A DNA stretch of 32,715 bases from Gammaproteobacteria bacterium (lineage in GTDB: Bacteria; Pseudomonadota; Gammaproteobacteria; Steroidobacterales; JABDMI01). The translations under genes and the position numbers were made by a program. The stretch covers positions 1-32,715 of the forward strand of contig JABDMI010000034.1 of NCBI GenBank assembly GCA_013001575.1. The letters run 5' to 3'. Each line of letters begins with the position of its first letter. The first letter of the stretch is position 1. Positions 29,282 to 32,715 of this stretch are shown here, in pieces. The notes beneath the pieces were generated by a model. It saw nothing but the letters and a program-made list of their open reading frames with translations, had not been told where the DNA came from and made no database searches.

Positions 29282-29329
29282 AAGTAATTATTCTGGCAAT
29301 TATTCGGGCATTTTATTCAGGAGCGGGGA

Positions 29330-29686
29330 TCAATCCCATTCCAGCGCGCCTTTTTTCCAAAGATAGGCGAATCCGACGATTAACTCGACCATAAAAATAA
29401 TCATGACCCAAAGACCGATCGGCCCGATGTCATCCAGGGCAACCGCCCAGGGCACCAGGAAGGCGATCTCCAGATCAAAAAGAATAAACAGGATTGCGAC
29501 CAGGTAATATCGCACATCAAATTGCATGCGAGAATCTTCAAAAGCTTCAAACCCACACTCATAGGAGGAAAGTTTCTCGGCGTCGGGTTTTTTGGGGCTA
29601 AGCAAAAAGCCCACGATCATCAGGGCACAGCCGATACCGGCAGCGATGCCTAGAAATATAAGAACCGGCAAATAATTTTGCAGCAT
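29330..29686 (-). CDS. nuoA: NADH:quinone oxidoreductase subunit A
   Basis: First gene of the operon; membrane subunit (ND3 homologue), 118 aa with three TM helices. Conserved loop [33 protein letters not shown] is the switch loop near the quinone cavity, with the Cys after SYE and acidic Asp71 and Glu73 in TM2. It starts 51 bp after tRNA-Leu; a possible promoter lies in that gap. Confidence 0.97.
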   Translation of the reverse strand: MLQNYLPVLIFLGIAAGIGCALMIVGFLLSPKKPDAEKLSSYECGFEAFEDSRMQFDVRYYLVAILFILFDLEIAFLVPWAVALDDIGPIGLWVMIIFMVELIVGFAYLWKKGALEWD

Positions 29687-29702
29687 ATTTCAGTTAAACC
29701 CC

Positions 29703-29731
29703 AATACAAGACCGGTGCAATGACCCGTCAA
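29703..29731 (-). promoter_or_regulatory. Possible nuo operon promoter
   Basis: On the - strand TTGACG (-35, 29726-29731), 17-bp spacer, TGTATT (-10, 29703-29708, weak), between tRNA-Leu and nuoA. No terminator is seen between the tRNA and nuoA, so the operon may equally be read through from the tpiA-secG side. Confidence 0.35.
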
Positions 29732-29737
29732 TTAAAA

Positions 29738-29822
29738 TGGTGCCGATGGCCAGACTCGAACTGGCACGGCTCGCGCCACTGCCCCCTCAAGACAGCGTGT
29801 CTACCAATTCCACCACATCGGC
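29738..29822 (-). tRNA. tRNA-Leu (GAG)
   Basis: 85-nt class II tRNA. Acceptor GCCGATG / CATCGGC, anticodon stem CTGTC / GGCAG with loop TTGAGGG giving anticodon GAG (reads CUU/CUC), a long variable arm with stem GGC-GCGA-GCC, T-arm GCCAG-TTCGAGT-CTGGC, and encoded CCA. It sits between secG and nuoA and probably shares the secG transcript. Confidence 0.96.
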
Positions 29823-29828
29823 TTTTTT

Positions 29829-29844
29829 GATACCTTTGGGTATC
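29829..29844. repeat. Hairpin between secG and tRNA-Leu
   Basis: Perfect 6-bp stem GATACC / GGTATC with a 4-base loop. On the - strand (gene strand) it is flanked by A-runs, so it is not a terminator for secG; it may mark the tRNA 5' leader for processing. On the + strand it is followed by only a short T-run. Confidence 0.5.
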
Positions 29845-29851
29845 TTTTCAC

Positions 29852-30340
29852 TTATTCTGAATCCGGCACATCCGCAACCGGTTCAACCTCACTCTCACTG
29901 GATTCGGCAGCAGTTTCAGGTGTCTCCACCGGCTGCGCCGTGACAATTGCACCATCAGCCGTTGTACCGGAAACTTCCGGTAGTGTGTTCATGACATTGT
30001 CCGGGTCCACATCACCCGGTAACGGTGAAGCCACAGGTAAACTGTCGCCTTCTTCCTGAACTTCTTCAACGGTATCCAAAATACTGGTTACCGGCTTTTG
30101 ATTATTGTAAACATAAGCCAAGGCAAGACTGGTGCATATAAACCCGATAAATAACCACTTGGTGGTTTTGGTCAGGAAAGTGCCCGAACCGGCCGCGCCA
30201 AATACGGTACCTGAGGCTCCGGCACCAAATGCCATACCGGCATCCGAACCCTTACCACGTTGGATAAGAATAATTGCAACCAGCAGAATTCCCAACATGA
30301 TGTGGGCCGCCATTACAAATGTTTGTAAAGTTTCAGACAT
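29852..30340 (-). CDS. secG: Protein translocase subunit SecG with extended acidic tail
   Basis: Third subunit of the SecYEG channel, stimulating SecA-driven export. 162 aa, against about 110 in E. coli. TM1 about 7-25, the conserved cytoplasmic loop QRGKGSDAGMAFGAGASGTVFGAAGSG with FLTKTT, and TM2 about 62-80. Residues from about 88 to the end form a Glu/Asp/Val/Thr/Pro-rich acidic, low-complexity tail with no motif I recognise. It follows tpiA by 152 bp and precedes tRNA-Leu, the usual gammaproteobacterial order. Confidence 0.95.
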   Translation of the reverse strand: MSETLQTFVMAAHIMLGILLVAIILIQRGKGSDAGMAFGAGASGTVFGAAGSGTFLTKTTKWLFIGFICTSLALAYVYNNQKPVTSILDTVEEVQEEGDSLPVASPLPGDVDPDNVMNTLPEVSGTTADGAIVTAQPVETPETAAESSESEVEPVADVPDSE

Positions 30341-30492
30341 AATATTTTTTTAACCTGTGTGTTGCACTGTTTTCAATCTATCGTCAATTCCTGCTCAAGC
30401 ACATAAGAAACGCCCAGTAAAACTGATGTTCTGATCAGCCCTGAGCGTATCGTGTTTTTATCTATTAAACAGAATAAGTAAACTGTATTCTA

Positions 30493-31284
30493 TTAAGCGG
30501 CGGACTCGATAATTTTGACAAAATCAGCGGCGTTCAATGCTGCTCCACCTATAAGCCCACCGTCGATATCAGGCATGGCAAAAATCTCTTCCGCATTGCC
30601 GGGTTTTACGCTTCCTCCATAGAGGATTCGAATATCATCCGCTATTTTACCACTTCGTTCAGCCAGCATTTGACGAATCTCCTGATGAATATCCTGGGCC
30701 TGCCGGGGAGATGCGGTTTTCCCTGTGCCTATTGCCCAAACCGGTTCGTACGCAATAACCGCTTTGGCGAAAGCATTTATGCCTGCAATGTCGATTACGG
30801 CATCGAGTTGGCGCTTGATGACACTGATCGCATTTCCAGCAGCGCGCTCATCCAGAGACTCACCAATGCACAGTATTGGATTTAATCCAGCTTCAGCAGC
30901 AGCTTTGAATTTACGACCCACAATTGTGTCTGTTTCGGCATAAAGATTACGGCGTTCAGAATGACCTACGATCACGTAAGAACAGGTGAGGTCTTTGAGC
31001 ATGAATGCACAAATTTCCCCGGTGAATGCACCCGGTGATTCCGAACTGACGTTTTGAGCACCTAGTTTCAAGGGAGTATTCTCAAGCGCACGCGCAGCCG
31101 TTTCCAGATAGACATAGGGAGGACAAACGAGGATATCAACATTGGGTTCTGCAATTGCATCGTCATTACCCGATTCGTCGTTGTCCTCTGAATTGATCTG
31201 ATCAATGATAGACCCGATCAATGCATTGGTTAACTCGAACGAGCCATTCATTTTCCAATTGCCGGCAACCAGTGGTTTTCTCAT
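30493..31284 (-). CDS. tpiA: Triosephosphate isomerase
   Basis: Interconverts dihydroxyacetone phosphate and glyceraldehyde 3-phosphate in glycolysis. 263 aa from the ATG chosen here (MRKPLVAGNWKMNG, with GGGG upstream); an ATG 27 bp earlier would add nine unlikely residues. Catalytic Asn9, Lys11, His108 (VIVGHSERR) and Glu180 (AYEPVWAIGTGKT); phosphate loops YGGSVKP and DGGLIGGAAL. Between helix 1 and the second strand (about 32-46) there is an acidic insert of about 13 residues compared with the E. coli enzyme. Likely promoter upstream at 31353-31380. Confidence 0.97.
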   Translation of the reverse strand: MRKPLVAGNWKMNGSFELTNALIGSIIDQINSEDNDESGNDDAIAEPNVDILVCPPYVYLETAARALENTPLKLGAQNVSSESPGAFTGEICAFMLKDLTCSYVIVGHSERRNLYAETDTIVGRKFKAAAEAGLNPILCIGESLDERAAGNAISVIKRQLDAVIDIAGINAFAKAVIAYEPVWAIGTGKTASPRQAQDIHQEIRQMLAERSGKIADDIRILYGGSVKPGNAEEIFAMPDIDGGLIGGAALNAADFVKIIESAA

Positions 31285-31352
31285 AATGCTATTAGCCCCA
31301 AGAAGCGTCATTGCCGACTCGGCTTTGATCGCTTACTGTGAAATTTGCGCGC

Positions 31353-31380
31353 ATGTTAGCAGCTCTTGTTAATAAATCAA
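31353..31380 (-). promoter_or_regulatory. Probable tpiA-secG promoter
   Basis: On the - strand TTGATT (-35, 31375-31380), 16-bp spacer, TAACAT (-10, 31353-31358), then a GCGCGC discriminator. Predicted start near 31346, about 60 nt before the tpiA ATG. The same GC-rich discriminator type is seen at the tRNA-fMet promoter. Confidence 0.45.
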
Positions 31381-31461
31381 CTGTTCGCGATCAGAGCCTG
31401 AAATTTAGTCGCATAACAAGTACTTAGAGATTTTCGAGCTAGTAAACAAACAGGCTTGATT

Positions 31462-32715
31462 CTAAAGACTTAAGCCTTTTAGCGTGTCACCGATCTCATG
31501 GGCCAGTTTAGTGACCAGGCCCGGATTCTCGCCTTCCACCATGACCCGCACGACGGGCTCCGTGCCTGACGGTCTGAGGACTATACGTCCATTGCTGCCC
31601 AGTTGTTTTTGTGATTCGCGCATTACGGACTGGGTTTTGAAGTGATCAACGGCTTGTTTTTTATCATTTATATTAATATTTACAATAACTTGCGGATATT
31701 TCTTAAAGCCTTGTTTAAGTTCATTGATGCTTTTACCGGTGGACTGCATAACTGCAACAAGTTGTAATGCAGCGATCAGTCCATCCCCGGTTGTTGCATG
31801 GTCAAGGCATATTAGGTGCCCGGATGTTTCGCCCCCAAAGCGTCCTTGATGTTCGTGCATCAGCCTCAGAACATGTTTATCGCCGACCCTGGCTCGCATA
31901 AATTCGATTCCCAACTCTCTAAATGCAACCTCAAGACCCATATTGGTCATGGATGTACCCACCACTGGCGAGGTTAACGGGTCTTGTTGATGCGCATGAT
32001 TTGCCAAAATAAACAGGATCTCATCTCCATCCACAGTTTCGTATTTCTCGTCGACCACAACCAGCCGATCCCCGTCACCATCAAAAGCAAATCCCACTTG
32101 TGCTTCATTGGACTTAACTGCATTTTCCAAGGGTTTGGTATGGGTAGAGCCGCACTTGTTATTAATATTACAGCCATTAGGTGTGTCACCAATCATTGTA
32201 ATATGAGCACGTAATTCTTCGAAAACCATTGGGGCTATTCGATAAGTGGCACCATGTCCGGCATCCAGAACAATTTTCATGTCATCAAGATTCAAACGCG
32301 GCACACTGTCTTTTACAAAATCCATATAATCGCGCTGTGCTGAAAAAATTGCATGTGATTGACCAATCTTATCGTCTTGATTAGTAACAATTGCATTTTC
32401 TATTGCCTGCTCGATCAGTTGTTCTTGCTCGGCAGAAAGCTTGCCTCCGTCTGCGTTAAAAAACTTAATGCCATTGTCGTAATATGGATTATGCGATGCA
32501 CTGATTACTATGCCGAGATTGGCTTTGTATTTTCGTGTTAAAAATGCCACTCCGGGCGTCGGCATGATACCAGCGAGTTGCACATTCACCCCTGCAGCCT
32601 GTAAACCTGCCGATATGGCGGCTTCAATGACCCCGCCAGATATCCGTGTATCACGACCGATCACCACTGAACCCGTCGAGTTTAATAATGAAAGCCCGAC
32701 GGCATTACCGACTTT
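31462..32715 (-). CDS. glmM: Phosphoglucosamine mutase, 5' end cut by window edge
   Basis: Converts glucosamine 6-phosphate to glucosamine 1-phosphate for UDP-GlcNAc, feeding peptidoglycan and LPS synthesis. The frame is open to the last base of the window; about 417 residues are visible and some 25-30 N-terminal residues are missing, judged from the about 445-aa E. coli protein. Visible: VVIGRDTRISG, the active-site phosphoserine loop ISASHNPYYDNGIKFF, the metal loop FAFDGDGDRLVVVD, the sugar-binding loop FGGETSGHLI and the phosphate-binding RPSGTEPVVRVMVEG. All key residues are present. It lies 177 bp upstream of tpiA, without an obvious terminator between them. Confidence 0.97.
   Translation of the reverse strand, partial: KVGNAVGLSLLNSTGSVVIGRDTRISGGVIEAAISAGLQAAGVNVQLAGIMPTPGVAFLTRKYKANLGIVISASHNPYYDNGIKFFNADGGKLSAEQEQLIEQAIENAIVTNQDDKIGQSHAIFSAQRDYMDFVKDSVPRLNLDDMKIVLDAGHGATYRIAPMVFEELRAHITMIGDTPNGCNINNKCGSTHTKPLENAVKSNEAQVGFAFDGDGDRLVVVDEKYETVDGDEILFILANHAHQQDPLTSPVVGTSMTNMGLEVAFRELGIEFMRARVGDKHVLRLMHEHQGRFGGETSGHLICLDHATTGDGLIAALQLVAVMQSTGKSINELKQGFKKYPQVIVNININDKKQAVDHFKTQSVMRESQKQLGSNGRIVLRPSGTEPVVRVMVEGENPGLVTKLAHEIGDTLKGLSL

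Noticed and set aside
31285-31311. Upstream ATG for tpiA
   Set aside because: TpiA normally starts at the M-R-x-PLVAGNWKMNG segment; no Shine-Dalgarno at the earlier ATG.

Overview
The window is a housekeeping segment of a gammaproteobacterial chromosome. Three things point there: a TatD almost motif-for-motif like that of E. coli, the order glmM-tpiA-secG-tRNA-Leu and tRNA-fMet-rimP-nusA-infB-rbfA-truB-rpsO-pnp, and the protein sequences themselves. It is not an enteric bacterium, because nuoC and nuoD are separate genes and NuoG lacks the extra N7 cluster cysteines. Base composition is moderate. I see no phage, IS element, CRISPR array or defence locus. I found no whole new system; the novel signals are small and mostly RNA-level or duplication-level.

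Layout. Positions 1-2177 (+ strand) hold the 3' part of tatD and an M20 metallopeptidase. Positions 2189-2387 hold a gene-free stretch with a consensus-like promoter, a three-hairpin candidate small RNA and a strong terminator. Everything after that is on the - strand. From 2418 to 6008 come a membrane GGDEF-EAL protein and an unrecognised small membrane protein. From 6097 to 15036 (read right to left) runs initiator tRNA-fMet, rimP, nusA, infB, rbfA, truB, then rpsO and pnp with their own promoter and terminators. From 15184 to 29686 is a complete 14-gene complex I operon, nuoA to nuoN. From 29738 to the right edge are tRNA-Leu(GAG), secG, tpiA and a glmM that runs off the window.

How the genes fit together. 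The right block couples cell-wall precursor synthesis (GlmM), glycolysis (TpiA) and protein export (SecG). The nuo block makes the proton-pumping NADH:quinone oxidoreductase. The rimP-to-pnp block covers 30S maturation (RimP, RbfA), transcription elongation (NusA), translation initiation (IF2, tRNA-fMet), tRNA modification (TruB), S15 and RNA decay (PNPase). The nuo operon sits exactly between the two tRNA genes that in pseudomonads lie next to each other.

Best second-look items: the candidate sRNA at 2292-2387 with an exposed anti-Shine-Dalgarno-like CCTCCC; a diverged 46-bp tandem duplication of the nuoF 3' end, whose second copy keeps an open frame with mostly silent changes; an initiator tRNA with U1 and U72 in place of the usual C1/A72; and a double hairpin between that tRNA and rimP.
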